DNA of 64,000 nt, taken from an uncultured Bacteroidales bacterium (GTDB lineage: Bacteria; Bacteroidota; Bacteroidia; Bacteroidales; UBA932). The position numbers were made by a program, and so were the translations under genes. Within the stretch, counting starts at the first letter, position 1; every line of letters starts with the position of its first letter. The stretch spans positions 1 through 64,000 of the forward strand of contig CALUTY010000005.1 in the NCBI GenBank assembly GCA_944323825.1, in the 5' to 3' direction. Shown one piece after another: positions 55,106-64,000 of this stretch. The notes below the pieces were generated by a model. It had not been told where the DNA came from, searched no databases, and saw only the letters and a program-made list of their open reading frames with translations.

Positions 55106-56335
55106 ATGACCCTGCATCTTCTGACCGACATACTCCGCAATTCAATCCTCATAACAGGCCTCGTGACCATCATGATGATGCTCATCGAGTCCATTGACCT
55201 TGAGTCGCACGGGCATTTCTTCAAAGGACTGAAGACGACCCGTGCGGGGCAGGTGGTCGTGTCTTCACTGCTCGGGCTGATTCCGGGCTGCATAGGAGGG
55301 TTTGCGGCAGTGTCGCTCTACACACAGAGGATAATCGGGTTCGGCGCCCTGGTTGCGATGATGATAGCATCCACGGGCGACGAGGCGTTCATGATGCTGG
55401 CCATGATGCCCGGCAAGGCTCTGTGGCTGTTCCTGCTGCTTTTCGTCATAGCCGTGGCCTGCGGCATTGTGATAGACCTTGCCGGCACCAGGATGCGCCT
55501 TTTCAGACGCCCGGAAGGGAAATGGGGGCAGACACGGACAGACGGCATGAACACAGAAAGCATTATCCTTCAAGAACATGCCTATATACATACGCATAGT
55601 CATCATTGCAGCTGCGGAAGCCATGTGGAGAACATTCTTCATGAAGACACGAACAGGAACATCGGAAACAGGAACGGCAATAACGGAAACTGCAGAAACG
55701 AGAGTAATGGAACCTCCGCAACGAAAAGGCATTGGGGATGGAAACGTGCGACAATGCTCGCAGGTATCCTCATTTTCATAGCCGCCCTCGTCACCGGCCT
55801 GCTCGACCACGGGCATCATGCACATGAACATGCGACAGAAGGGGCGGCAGCCCTTGCCGGGATGAACCTGCTGGATGAAAAGTGGATGAACTTTCTCTTT
55901 GCCGCCCTCTGCATCATTCTCGTGGCTGTGCTCTTCAAGGCATCCGACCGTTTCGTGGAAACAAGCCTGTGGGAACACATTGTGAAAAGGCATGTCCCTG
56001 TCATCTTCGCCTGGACATTCGGCATTCTCGCTGTCGTCGGCATCGGCATGTCTTACATAGACATCAGCGGCTGGATCAGTCAGAACACCCCACTGATGAT
56101 TCTCCTCGCGGTGGCCATCGGCCTCATCCCCGAATCAGGTCCCCACATGATCTTTGTAACCCTCTACGCAAGCGGCATCGTCCCCCTGCCCGTCCTCCTT
56201 GCCAGCTGCATTTCCCAGGACGGCCACTCCTCCCTCCCCCTCCTCGCCGAAGACAAAAAAAGCTTTGCCGCCGCAAAGCTCATCAACTGCGCCATCGCCC
56301 TCCTCGCCGGCTTCGGCTCACTTCTGGTCAGCTGA
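55106..56335 (+). CDS. putative manganese/heavy-metal exporter (ArsP_2-like, 10 TM)
   Basis: This 409-residue membrane protein has two blocks of about five helices each: residues about 10-130 (SLLGLIPGCIGGFAAVSLYT, STGDEAFMMLAMMPGKALWL) and about 215-405 (IGLIPESGPHMIFVTLYASG, ASCISQDGHSSLPLLAEDKK). This inverted-repeat arrangement with PxSGP/STGDE motifs is that of PF11449-type putative manganese transporters. The loop between blocks is His/Cys-rich (residues 158-173) with an Asn/Gly-rich spacer, and a second His cluster occurs at 235-242. These probably bind the metal. The ion itself is unproven. Confidence 0.8.
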   Translation: MTLHLLTDILRNSILITGLVTIMMMLIESIDLESHGHFFKGLKTTRAGQVVVSSLLGLIPGCIGGFAAVSLYTQRIIGFGALVAMMIASTGDEAFMMLAMMPGKALWLFLLLFVIAVACGIVIDLAGTRMRLFRRPEGKWGQTRTDGMNTESIILQEHAYIHTHSHHCSCGSHVENILHEDTNRNIGNRNGNNGNCRNESNGTSATKRHWGWKRATMLAGILIFIAALVTGLLDHGHHAHEHATEGAAALAGMNLLDEKWMNFLFAALCIILVAVLFKASDRFVETSLWEHIVKRHVPVIFAWTFGILAVVGIGMSYIDISGWISQNTPLMILLAVAIGLIPESGPHMIFVTLYASGIVPLPVLLASCISQDGHSSLPLLAEDKKSFAAAKLINCAIALLAGFGSLLVS

Positions 56336-56365
56336 CAAGGCATTCTTGACATATTGCCTTTCCGC

Positions 56366-56397
56366 TTTTGATATTTTTGCTTTTTTTGATATTTTTG
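56366..56397 (+). promoter_or_regulatory. promoter with tandem repeat upstream of the toxin-antitoxin pair
   Basis: TTTTGATATTTTTG occurs at 56366-56379 and 56384-56397, an 18-bp period. TTG (56368-56370), 19 bp and TATTTTTG (56390-56397) form the promoter. The repeats could be the antitoxin operator. Confidence 0.6.
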
Positions 56398-56422
56398 TCG
56401 TATAACTTTTATTTTTAGTAAT

Positions 56423-56641
56423 ATGACAATGACCGTACAAATGCATATCCCTTCACAGGACATGAAATTGCTGCAGGAACTTGCAGCAAAGATGGGATGG
56501 GACATCTCTGCCGACGGACTGGACTCCAGGACTGCATCTGATGACACTGCCGTTGACAGATTATACGGTTCCATTACATTGCCTAAGGATTTCGATTATA
56601 AACAGGAACTTGAAAAAAGCCTCAGGAACAAATATCTATGA
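56423..56641 (+). CDS. antitoxin of a PIN-domain toxin-antitoxin pair
   Basis: This 72-residue protein starts MTMTVQMHIPSQDMKLLQEL. The N-terminal beta strand and helix look like a ribbon-helix-helix DNA-binding part, and the tail (FDYKQELEKSLRNKYL) is the usual toxin-wrapping helix. It precedes the PIN gene with a four-base ATGA overlap, the normal order for such pairs. No family name can be given with confidence. Confidence 0.75.
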   Translation: MTMTVQMHIPSQDMKLLQELAAKMGWDISADGLDSRTASDDTAVDRLYGSITLPKDFDYKQELEKSLRNKYL

Positions 56642-57045
56642 AAAAACGCATCTTTCTTGACACCAATATAATAATTGATTATCTTTCAGGAAGAAAGCCT
56701 TTCGGAGAAAATGCATATAAAATATTTCTCATGCACAATGACGCCGAACTATGCATTTCCGCCCTTTCTTTCACAACAATATATTATGTATTAAGAAAAG
56801 GGCATGATCATAGACATCTGCTTGATCTGCTGAAAGATCTTATGGACATAGTCAATGTACTTCCGGTAAATTCCGACATCATAGAAAATGCAGTACGATC
56901 AGAATTTACAGATTTCGAGGATGCAGTACAATACTTCACTGCATTGTCTGCATCCTCGGACTATATCATAACACGGAATGTCAAAGACTATAGCCTATCT
57001 GAGATAGAAGTCTTTTCTCCCGATGAATTCCTGAATCTGAACTGA
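56638..57045 (+). CDS. vapC: PIN-domain ribonuclease toxin, VapC-like
   Basis: This 135-residue PIN protein has acidic metal-site residues D8 (FLDTNIIIDYL), E94/D95 (FTDFEDAVQYFTA) and D117 near the end (ITRNVKDYS). VapC toxins cleave RNA and are blocked by the cognate antitoxin, here encoded just upstream. Its stop abuts the stop of the convergent PCMD gene (57046). Confidence 0.88.
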   Translation: MKKRIFLDTNIIIDYLSGRKPFGENAYKIFLMHNDAELCISALSFTTIYYVLRKGHDHRHLLDLLKDLMDIVNVLPVNSDIIENAVRSEFTDFEDAVQYFTALSASSDYIITRNVKDYSLSEIEVFSPDEFLNLN

Positions 57046-58698
57046 TCAGTCGTAGACAAATTCGAATTCGTCGACATACATGACGCTGCCTTCACCGCCG
57101 GTGAAATAGTCGCCCTTGTAGCTGGCGCAGGCGATGACCACGGCATAGGTCGGAACTGCATCCTCCCGCCAGTACTCAAGATCCACAGTGAACGGGATAT
57201 AGCCGTTGGAATCGGCATCAGAAGAAGTTGAAGTATCAAGGTCACTTTCCAGCTTACCGTATGCAATAATGCTTGTATTATTCTTGGACTGGTCAACAAA
57301 GATTCCTTCTGTCGTATTCACTTCAAACTGTTCCGTCCAGTCGGTGAGCATGACAAGAATCTGACATTTGTCCGTAGTGTTCCGCAGATCCTCATAGGGT
57401 GCCTGTGCATGGTCAATCAGAACCGGTTTGTATGCATAATACCCTTTAAGTGACTTGGGCTTGGCAGTGAAAGGTGTTCCCCAATACAATATGGCGCCCA
57501 AGCCGTTGATCTTGCCGAAATGCCCTGTAAATATGTTCCCCGCAGCAAATGCTATCAAGGCATTCTTGCTTTCAAGCCTTGCCGCATATTCTCCCTCACC
57601 TGCAACAGCCACAGTTTCGGTACGCGTCGTCAATGACCCGATAAAGCCTCCTGAGCCCGGATTGGCCGTTCCCCAGACATTATATGACTCATTGAGGTTC
57701 GGGTACCAGATGTCATAATTGCCGGACTTGGTCGAATACCATTCATCGAAGCCCATATTATATATCTGGTCCGGAGTGCCGGTCTTTACGGTCACGACAT
57801 CGCTTTCGGCAGTCTCTGTACAGACCTTGAACTCGTATGAAGTGCCGGGAAGGAGGCGGGTAGCCCCCTCGACTGAAGTGTCTCCTCCAGGTATGGAAGC
57901 AGAAATGTTGATCCCGTCTACGGTGACATCATCGAACCTTATCCACTCATCGGAATCCGCCTGACGGTACTGGATATAAGGAGTGCCGGTTCGGCCGTAG
58001 GTGGCGGCTATGTCCACATGATAGGTCCACGGGATGGCGGAAGTGATTTCTATCGGAACAATTTCCTGCTGGAATGTCACTTTCCACCGCACGCTTACAT
58101 CATCGTATCTGACCTCGAATTCAAGAGCCGTAAGGGCATCGACCCCCTCCATCGGGAATTCGCACGGATCAGAGGCGGCAACGCCGTCCGTGACAAGGTA
58201 TATTTCGGATCCTTCCCTCTCCAGTTTCATCCCGGTGATGGTCACGCTCTGCAGGCTCTGGCTCTCGACCACATACACAAGGGCCGTCTTGCTGTCATTG
58301 TTGATAATCGGCGAAGACCCCTGGTTCTCGCAGGTGATGTAGCGCTCTATCGGCTGTGTGGCGGAGATTGTCCACTCATAGTCCTGATAAGTGCGAAGGG
58401 TATATTTCTTGGGCTCGGTCAGGTCAAGCACGTCATCCACCTTCGGGAAATCAGGACATGTGGCCTCATCCGAAATGTCGCTCTGCGTCACTTTCAACGA
58501 ATTGATGTAGGCGGTTTCCTCCAGCACGATGGACACGGTCTGACTGTCCGTATTGATTGTACAGGATTCCTGTCCCTCCACGGCAAAGGCGGTTACATTC
58601 GCATACACACGAGGATAGGACATGTCATTCTCTATCAGACAGGACTGCAGCGCCAGAACGCAGGCTGCTGCAGTCAGCATATATTTCACCATTTTCAT
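57046..58698 (-). CDS. PCMD-domain surface lipoprotein
   Basis: This 550-residue lipoprotein (ALQSC near residue 20) has two or three Ig-like domains in the first 300 residues, then a C-terminal PCMD domain (putative carbohydrate metabolism domain, PF13201) from about YNMGFDEWYSTKSGNYDIWY to the end, DYFTGGEGSVMYVDEFEFVY. The function is not established. It is paralogous over the last 250 residues to the protein at 59561-61753. It is the last gene of an operon of similar surface proteins. Confidence 0.85.
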   Translation of the reverse strand: MKMVKYMLTAAACVLALQSCLIENDMSYPRVYANVTAFAVEGQESCTINTDSQTVSIVLEETAYINSLKVTQSDISDEATCPDFPKVDDVLDLTEPKKYTLRTYQDYEWTISATQPIERYITCENQGSSPIINNDSKTALVYVVESQSLQSVTITGMKLEREGSEIYLVTDGVAASDPCEFPMEGVDALTALEFEVRYDDVSVRWKVTFQQEIVPIEITSAIPWTYHVDIAATYGRTGTPYIQYRQADSDEWIRFDDVTVDGINISASIPGGDTSVEGATRLLPGTSYEFKVCTETAESDVVTVKTGTPDQIYNMGFDEWYSTKSGNYDIWYPNLNESYNVWGTANPGSGGFIGSLTTRTETVAVAGEGEYAARLESKNALIAFAAGNIFTGHFGKINGLGAILYWGTPFTAKPKSLKGYYAYKPVLIDHAQAPYEDLRNTTDKCQILVMLTDWTEQFEVNTTEGIFVDQSKNNTSIIAYGKLESDLDTSTSSDADSNGYIPFTVDLEYWREDAVPTYAVVIACASYKGDYFTGGEGSVMYVDEFEFVYD

Positions 58699-58710
58699 TG
58701 CAAGGCCCTC

Positions 58711-59538
58711 CTATTTGGATGAATTTTTCACACGGTTCTCTCCTGTCGGAATGTAGAATGAAATGCCGAGGGCTATGGAAAAGAGGTTTATGCGGAAATT
58801 CGCGCTGCTGTTCTCCATTTCGCTGCGTTCCACCTGGTTGGTGGTCTGGATGACCTTCTGATAATTGAATCCGAGGACACCCACCGATACCTCCACTGCC
58901 ACTTCATTGGTAATGAATGCCGTGACTCCCGGTACAAGACCGAGCTCAAACTGATATATGTCCTGATAGGTGCCGAACTTGTCCTGACCGTCGATCTTGT
59001 ATGTCTCGGACTGGCCATATCCTCCGGTCGCTCTCAATTCTGTGAACAGGGCAAATCTTTTGCTGTTGGCAAACGGCACATAATTCCTCAGAAATACGGA
59101 ACCGGTGTATGACTGCTTGAAATAGTTGAAATTATTCAACGACAATGACATGGCATCACCGAGTGCAATATTCAGATTGCCAAGGCCGAGAGATGAACGG
59201 TCATAGTCAAACCTCGCTCCCACGGCAATGTTGTCCGTAAAGAAATAAGAGGCATACGGGGCCACGCCGAAGGACACCATATTTCCGTGCATGTCCTGCA
59301 GAAGAGAGAAAAGCATAGAATATCCCGCATCATTCGCGGCATTTCCGATGCTGTAATTGTTGTAGGAAAACGACACACCGGCCCCGACGGTTCCTTTCGG
59401 GATGAAGACCGTCTTTTCGCGGGAAATGCCCCTGTCGAAAGGTTCCTTCTGTTCCTTTTCCTTCGATGCCGCTGAAACATCCAGTGCCAATGCGGCAAGC
59501 AATATGGTCGTAAAAATCTTATTCATCTTTGCTTTCAT
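58711..59538 (-). CDS. outer-membrane beta-barrel protein
   Basis: This 275-residue protein has a signal peptide (MNKIFTTILLAALALDVSA). The mature part has alternating hydrophobic strands and glycine-rich turns (GTVGAGVSFSYNNYSIGN, VAPYASYFFTDNIAVGARFD) and ends in beta strands before a short hydrophilic tail. It resembles an 8-10-strand barrel and could be the outer-membrane anchor or channel for the PCMD/DUF4493 proteins encoded on both sides. The start at 59538 could be 59526 (MNKIF). Confidence 0.8.
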   Translation of the reverse strand: MKAKMNKIFTTILLAALALDVSAASKEKEQKEPFDRGISREKTVFIPKGTVGAGVSFSYNNYSIGNAANDAGYSMLFSLLQDMHGNMVSFGVAPYASYFFTDNIAVGARFDYDRSSLGLGNLNIALGDAMSLSLNNFNYFKQSYTGSVFLRNYVPFANSKRFALFTELRATGGYGQSETYKIDGQDKFGTYQDIYQFELGLVPGVTAFITNEVAVEVSVGVLGFNYQKVIQTTNQVERSEMENSSANFRINLFSIALGISFYIPTGENRVKNSSK

Positions 59539-59560
59539 ATTAAAAATTCTCGGACATCAG

Positions 59561-61753
59561 TCATTCCCCCACAGTCATTTCAGGAGGTGTCGTAAGGTCA
59601 GACGGGTCATAGACAAACGAAAATTCGTCAACATACAATGTACTTCCTTCACCTCCGGTGAAATAGTCACCGTACTTGCTGGCAGCAGCCACGATGACAA
59701 TGTATTTCGGAGTGCGGGTCATGTCACGGTATTCGAGAGGTATTTCGAATTCCTGATAAGACTCCCCTGTAGAATTGAGATCCATTGTCCCGTATGCAAT
59801 GATTGCCGGGTCGTTGACCGTATCCACAAACTGTTCTGAAGATGTATTCACCCTGAAAGGGGCATCCCAATCCGTAAGCATAACCTGTATCTGGCCTATA
59901 TCCATTTGACCATTCATTCCATTATGAGAACCACGATTAACGGTAACTGGTCTATAATCGTAATATCCCCTCAGGGCAAGTGGTCTTGCTGTAAATTCAA
60001 CACCCCAGTCAAGCTCCGCACCCGGATCAGAAACTGAAATATTTGCCTTGACAAATTGGCCTGTATAAAGATTTCCTGCAGCAAAAATCTGCATACCTAT
60101 GAATGTCGTATACATACTTTCAAGTTTGGCAGCAGCTTTTCCGCTACCGTCAGCGACAGCAAGATGGCTTTCTTCCTTTTGAGTAGGATATAGGCTCACC
60201 ATAGTTGACCCTTTATTCGCCGAATCCCATCCTCCTTCAAGCGTATATTGGTCTGACCATGAATCAAGATTCATATTCGGCACCGTCTGCACCTGCTCTG
60301 TCGTGAAGGTCATCTCCTTTGTTTCCTTGTCCTCCGCAGACACTGCCCTGAACACATATTCCGTTTCAGCCGCCAGCCCCAAAAGCCTTGCCGTGTATGT
60401 ACGGGATTCGGCATTAACCGTAATTTCCCCGGCAAAATCAGTCCAGTCCGCATCAGCAGTCTTCTTGTACTGGAACGAAAGCCCTTCAGGCTGCGTCTGG
60501 GCAAACCATCTGCCCTGCACATCGGCAAACATGGCCCATGCATTCACCGCCGCGGCCTCCGCATCCACATCTGTGATGACATCGAAATTATATGTCTTCT
60601 CCGTGTAGGTATTGCCGCGGTCCACGGCCAACACCGTCACCTGATATGTGGCTATAGGCAATGAAGAGAGATACGAGGTGACATCGACTTCAGTTGATGT
60701 CGTTTCCGAAGCCACTGATGAAGCCGAGATTCCTATCGCCGAAAGGGCCGATATCGTTTCCTCTGAAGCCCCTGCCAGTTCAACTTTCACCGGAGCAAAT
60801 GTTGACGGGTCAGGATAAGTCAGCTGCAGGCTTGAAAATCCGTCAGGTGAATTGACTGTCAGTTTTCTTGAAACCGACTCGCCTATTTCCACAGAAATGA
60901 CATCCGAATATTCAAAATCCTCCGTGATTTCCGGCACTGTCGTATCATCAGGGTCAAGCACCAGGTCATATTCCTTTTCATTCATGCTGTCATCAAGAAT
61001 GACAGTGATGGCCCCTGCACCGATATTGTCCGGCTCATGGGCAAGGCTCCAAGAAAAACGGTAATGCTGGGCGGCCTTGACACCATCGATGGTCCCCGTA
61101 AGGTCCTGATATTTCTGTCCGTCATTGTTGACCAATGAAAGTGTCCATGTAAGAGTCCCCGTAACGGTAAAATACCCGTCCCTGGAAACAAGCCTGCCGT
61201 CTTCGGCGGTGCAGTCCACAGTGCTGAAAACTAGCTGTCCCTGCCCATTGGTTACGGTAAAGTCATAGCTTTGGAAATTGTCCTCTATCTCATCCGAATA
61301 CTCCACGGTCACCTTGGTATTGGCCACCGTAGCCGTGATGTCGATATTGGTCACTTCATCGGCCGCAACCGAAAATTCAGTGCTTCCGCTGTAAAAAGGT
61401 GCATCGAACGCCGCAGGCCCCGAACTTGCGGATGAAGCCACGGCGGTATATGTACCGACACGGATCTCCATCGGATTCTTCGCCAATGTGCTGCAGTCCT
61501 CTACATACGCCACCTGGTTGCTGTAGGCATCGTAGACCGTGAGGCTGAACACAAGGTCATCCGTCCCGTCCCCGCTTTTCAACTCCGGGAACTTTTCATT
61601 CGGAATTTTCACGTCGTTCATACTCCCGTCCTCATACACCCTCGCGCTCAGATAGCCATGCCCCTCTTCCTGCAGACCATTTTCCGAACAGGAAACAATG
61701 GCCGGCAGCAGCATGCACGGAAATATGAGATATTTAATCATCATGTTGTCCAT
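59561..61753 (-). CDS. DUF4493 + PCMD surface lipoprotein
   Basis: This 730-residue lipoprotein (lipobox AIVSC) has an N-terminal DUF4493 region (GHGYLSARVYEDGSMNDVKI, AFDAPFYSGSTEFSVAADEV), a central FN3-like domain (about 405-475, ARLLGLAAETEYVFRAVSAE) and a C-terminal PCMD domain (MNLDSWSDQYTLEGGWDSAN to DYFTGGEGSTLYVDEFSFVY). The role is unknown; DUF4493 is a Bacteroidetes-specific surface family. The neighbours on both sides encode related proteins. Confidence 0.85.
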   Translation of the reverse strand: MDNMMIKYLIFPCMLLPAIVSCSENGLQEEGHGYLSARVYEDGSMNDVKIPNEKFPELKSGDGTDDLVFSLTVYDAYSNQVAYVEDCSTLAKNPMEIRVGTYTAVASSASSGPAAFDAPFYSGSTEFSVAADEVTNIDITATVANTKVTVEYSDEIEDNFQSYDFTVTNGQGQLVFSTVDCTAEDGRLVSRDGYFTVTGTLTWTLSLVNNDGQKYQDLTGTIDGVKAAQHYRFSWSLAHEPDNIGAGAITVILDDSMNEKEYDLVLDPDDTTVPEITEDFEYSDVISVEIGESVSRKLTVNSPDGFSSLQLTYPDPSTFAPVKVELAGASEETISALSAIGISASSVASETTSTEVDVTSYLSSLPIATYQVTVLAVDRGNTYTEKTYNFDVITDVDAEAAAVNAWAMFADVQGRWFAQTQPEGLSFQYKKTADADWTDFAGEITVNAESRTYTARLLGLAAETEYVFRAVSAEDKETKEMTFTTEQVQTVPNMNLDSWSDQYTLEGGWDSANKGSTMVSLYPTQKEESHLAVADGSGKAAAKLESMYTTFIGMQIFAAGNLYTGQFVKANISVSDPGAELDWGVEFTARPLALRGYYDYRPVTVNRGSHNGMNGQMDIGQIQVMLTDWDAPFRVNTSSEQFVDTVNDPAIIAYGTMDLNSTGESYQEFEIPLEYRDMTRTPKYIVIVAAASKYGDYFTGGEGSTLYVDEFSFVYDPSDLTTPPEMTVGE

Positions 61754-61775
61754 TCTGTCTGATCATTTTCCGGCA

Positions 61776-63083
61776 TTATTCCGGCATCACAAATGTAAGG
61801 GACTTTGTCAGAGTCTGATCATATTCGTCAGTGACATTCAATGTGAATGTATGCCTTGAAGCAGGTGCAGCCCCCAATTTAATGAGCGGAACGAGCGAAG
61901 ATAAAGAAAAATCCACATTGGTCTGCCCATCCAATTTATCTCCAGTAGGAAGGGTAGCAGCCACCGTAGCCAACATTGTTATCAGCTTCTCATCATTGAT
62001 AAGGTCCATATTCATCGAGCCGTCAGTTGTCATTTCTGGCAATAATGTGGCAAGAAAATCAGATTCAACACCTACAACAAAATCTTTGATTTTCCCCGGA
62101 GCCTTGACTACAAGATTAACATCCATTCCATCTTCAATTAGCGTATCGTCGAAATCCGGATTTGCCGGCCACTCGAGGCTCGGAGCATCAGGAAGTTCAG
62201 GCTCCGGTTCATCCCCGTCTCCCGGCACAGGAATCTCCTCTATACCGTCTATCCAGATGTCTTCATCACGGTCATTTGTGCCGTCGTCAATGGTGATGAA
62301 CGATGCGCCGTCCCCGGAACTCTCGCCGAGATTCGCTTCACCGGTCGCCTTGGCATCAACATTCACGGTGATATGGTCCTTAGGCTGTACATTTTCGATA
62401 TTCAGGACTGCCTGCACAGGATCCTGCTGTTCTGTTGTTTCTGACCATCTGTAGCCCTGGACGGTGACAGTCAGATCCGCTGCAGAGAAATATCCGTCCC
62501 GCCAATTATCCACATCATTCTCTGTCCATGTCAGGAAGCCGTCCTCAGCCGTAGCCGCAGCGCTTGTTACGGTAATGGTATATCTTGAGAACTCAGACTT
62601 GAATGTCTCTGTGCAGTTTATCGACACCTTCACATTCGTTATCGAGCAGACAAGTTCCACAGTGGATGTGCTTCCGGTGACGATGCTGAACTCTTTAGAA
62701 CCTCCGTATACAGGCTGGTCCCATGCGGCAACCTTATTGTCACCGGATGAAACTGCAGTAATTGTATAGGACCCTTCCGTAAGTTCAAGCACCGACGGCA
62801 TTTCCGAATATGACCACTGTTTTGCCTCGCCCACTCCGTCATTGTTGCTGATGGTCACGAGCATTGAATTGAGGATGGCCTCATTGTCCACAGCCTTTGT
62901 CGCAGCCCGCTGCGAAGAACTGCCGCCGAGCATCCCTTCTCCCTTTTCATTATATGAATCATCCACCGAAGGATTCAGCGAGAACTTCAGCGTTCCCATT
63001 CCTCCCCCGTTCTCTATCTCTGTCTTGTTGCATCCTGCAAGCACCGCAGCCGCAGCAAACATCACAATGAATATCTTTTTCAT
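61776..63083 (-). CDS. DUF4493 lipoprotein
   Basis: This 435-residue lipoprotein (MKKIFIVMFAAAAVLAGC) has the DUF4493 region at about residues 28-260 (GTLKFSLNPSVDDSYNEKGE; WDQPVYGGSKEFSIVTGS; CSITNVKVSINCTETFKSEF). A linker of Pro/Glu/Asp follows (VPGDGDEPEPELPDAPSLEW), then a C-terminal beta domain without PCMD. It looks like a structural paralogue of the N-terminal half of the protein at 59561-61753. Confidence 0.82.
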   Translation of the reverse strand: MKKIFIVMFAAAAVLAGCNKTEIENGGGMGTLKFSLNPSVDDSYNEKGEGMLGGSSSQRAATKAVDNEAILNSMLVTISNNDGVGEAKQWSYSEMPSVLELTEGSYTITAVSSGDNKVAAWDQPVYGGSKEFSIVTGSTSTVELVCSITNVKVSINCTETFKSEFSRYTITVTSAAATAEDGFLTWTENDVDNWRDGYFSAADLTVTVQGYRWSETTEQQDPVQAVLNIENVQPKDHITVNVDAKATGEANLGESSGDGASFITIDDGTNDRDEDIWIDGIEEIPVPGDGDEPEPELPDAPSLEWPANPDFDDTLIEDGMDVNLVVKAPGKIKDFVVGVESDFLATLLPEMTTDGSMNMDLINDEKLITMLATVAATLPTGDKLDGQTNVDFSLSSLVPLIKLGAAPASRHTFTLNVTDEYDQTLTKSLTFVMPE

Positions 63084-63095
63084 AATCTATAATTT

Positions 63096-64000
63096 TCACT
63101 CGTAAATCAATTCAATATCATCTACAGTCAATATGCTTCCTATATGACGGGAGTCAAGATAGCCGGCTAAGGCACTGTAGCTGCCCTGGACTGCCTTTGT
63201 CGAAGGCGAACTGCTGTCAGTGGAAGGAAAGACCACCGTCATGCGCACTGCCTTTGACAAAGACGTGTACCCGATGTCAATACGGGCTTGGATATAAGAA
63301 TATGCAGAAGCCGTTATCTGCATACTGCCATATCCCACCCTATTGTTGTCGACATCGAACAGTTCAACATAAGGAGTGGTGGTCTCGCCGTTGTAAGAAT
63401 GGTATTTATACCAGAATGTGACCGATGTCGGCCTTGAGGAAAAATCTTTTCCGTAATTTTCCGATCCGTAGGTTCCCATCACAAGGCAACCTGCGGTACG
63501 GTTGGACGGAGTGGAACTTTCGCTGATCCATGAATTTCCAGTTCCCCATCCGACAGTGGCGATCTCGGCAGCATTTCCGTTGTGACCCTCTGTCGTAAGG
63601 GATGACTGACCGTCATGCGTCCTCAAATGATATGAAGCCGTGTTTCCTTCATCAGCCGTAGGGACGACGCCGGAAGCCGAACGGTAGTCCCATACGCTTG
63701 AGCTGCCAGGATCAGGGGTTGTCGTCCCGTTTGAAGTATCCCACCAGCGGCTTTCCTCCGGGGCAGATTCCGGCCAGAAATAGTAGCCGTATATGCCATT
63801 CGTGGCCCATAATACGGACTGATGATAAAGACGTACCGAATGCCATTCCTCAAACCCCGCATTCCCCACCTGTGCCGCAGCCTCGGTCGTCAGGGTCACC
63901 GGCTCCGTTGCATAGTCCTCATTTTCATTATATATCGCCCTCACCTGATACTGTGTTTCAGGCGCAAGCCCGGTAATGTCAGCAAAGGTGGCTGTTCCGT
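63096..64000 (-). CDS. PCMD-domain surface protein, 5' end beyond the window
   Basis: Only the C-terminal 300 residues are in the window, and the frame is open through position 64000. It begins within an FN3-like strand (TFADITGLAPETQYQVRAIY) and continues into a PCMD-type domain (VGNAGFEEWHSVRLYHQSVL, WYKYHSYNGETTTPYVELFD, ending HIGSILTVDDIELIYE). It is upstream in the same operon as the three preceding surface proteins. A GTG at 63944 is not a real start. Confidence 0.85.
   Translation of the reverse strand, partial: GTATFADITGLAPETQYQVRAIYNENEDYATEPVTLTTEAAAQVGNAGFEEWHSVRLYHQSVLWATNGIYGYYFWPESAPEESRWWDTSNGTTTPDPGSSSVWDYRSASGVVPTADEGNTASYHLRTHDGQSSLTTEGHNGNAAEIATVGWGTGNSWISESSTPSNRTAGCLVMGTYGSENYGKDFSSRPTSVTFWYKYHSYNGETTTPYVELFDVDNNRVGYGSMQITASAYSYIQARIDIGYTSLSKAVRMTVVFPSTDSSSPSTKAVQGSYSALAGYLDSRHIGSILTVDDIELIYE

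Overview
The window comes from a Bacteroidales bacterium. The evidence is a SusC/SusD pair with an ECF sigma and a FecR-type anti-sigma, many lipoproteins, DUF4493/PCMD surface proteins, an hmu-type haem operon, and promoters of the Bacteroidetes form (TTG, 19-20 bp, TAnnTTTG). I cannot fix the genus from the sequence alone. I saw no rRNA, tRNA or CRISPR array.

Region 1 (1-13.5 kb) is a remodelled surface-glycan region. A frameshifted transposase fragment lies at the left edge. An AT-rich minus-strand operon follows, with the order wzx flippase, pyruvyl transferase, FrhB-like Fe-S protein, glycosyltransferase, FrhB-like protein, pyruvyl transferase. A 35-codon stump of a UDP-sugar dehydrogenase sits just upstream of it. 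After a conserved unknown gene come wbuC, gmd and fcl (GDP-L-fucose supply) on the plus strand. A DUF4143 ATPase that has lost its nucleotide-binding half closes the region, but its promoter is still there.

Region 2 (13.5-19 kb) holds nifJ (pyruvate:ferredoxin oxidoreductase) with a terminator, then an intact DUF4143 ATPase behind a 33-bp-periodic repeat array. The truncated ATPase has a similar 33-bp repeat overlapping its promoter.

Region 3 (19-37.6 kb) is a polysaccharide utilisation locus on the minus strand: anti-sigma, SusC, SusD, FAD-dependent oxidoreductase, clan-A glycosidase, Ig-like lipoprotein, GH3, second FAD-dependent oxidoreductase, GH3. Its distal genes overlap by 1-4 bases. 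The sigma gene and a secreted alpha/beta-hydrolase (esterase) diverge on the plus strand and share an upstream sequence motif. The alternation of exported FAD oxidoreductases with glycosidases suggests an oxidative step in glycan breakdown and is the best candidate here for an undescribed pathway.

Region 4 (37.5-43.6 kb) holds a LysR regulator divergent from a SulP anion transporter, an intergenic structured element related to one at 8.0 kb, and an exported M16 zinc protease ending at a perfect bidirectional terminator.

Region 5 (43.6-53.4 kb) is an hmuYRSTUV-like haem-iron operon led by an extra calycin-like lipoprotein. The CobN-like HmuS is membrane-tethered at both ends and carries a methionine-rich segment. 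A small 2[4Fe-4S] ferredoxin with its own promoter and terminator lies upstream.

Region 6 (53.7-64 kb) holds a DUF1573 protein with a His-rich putative metal exporter, a PIN-domain toxin-antitoxin pair, and a minus-strand operon of DUF4493/PCMD surface lipoproteins with one outer-membrane barrel. That operon runs off the right edge.
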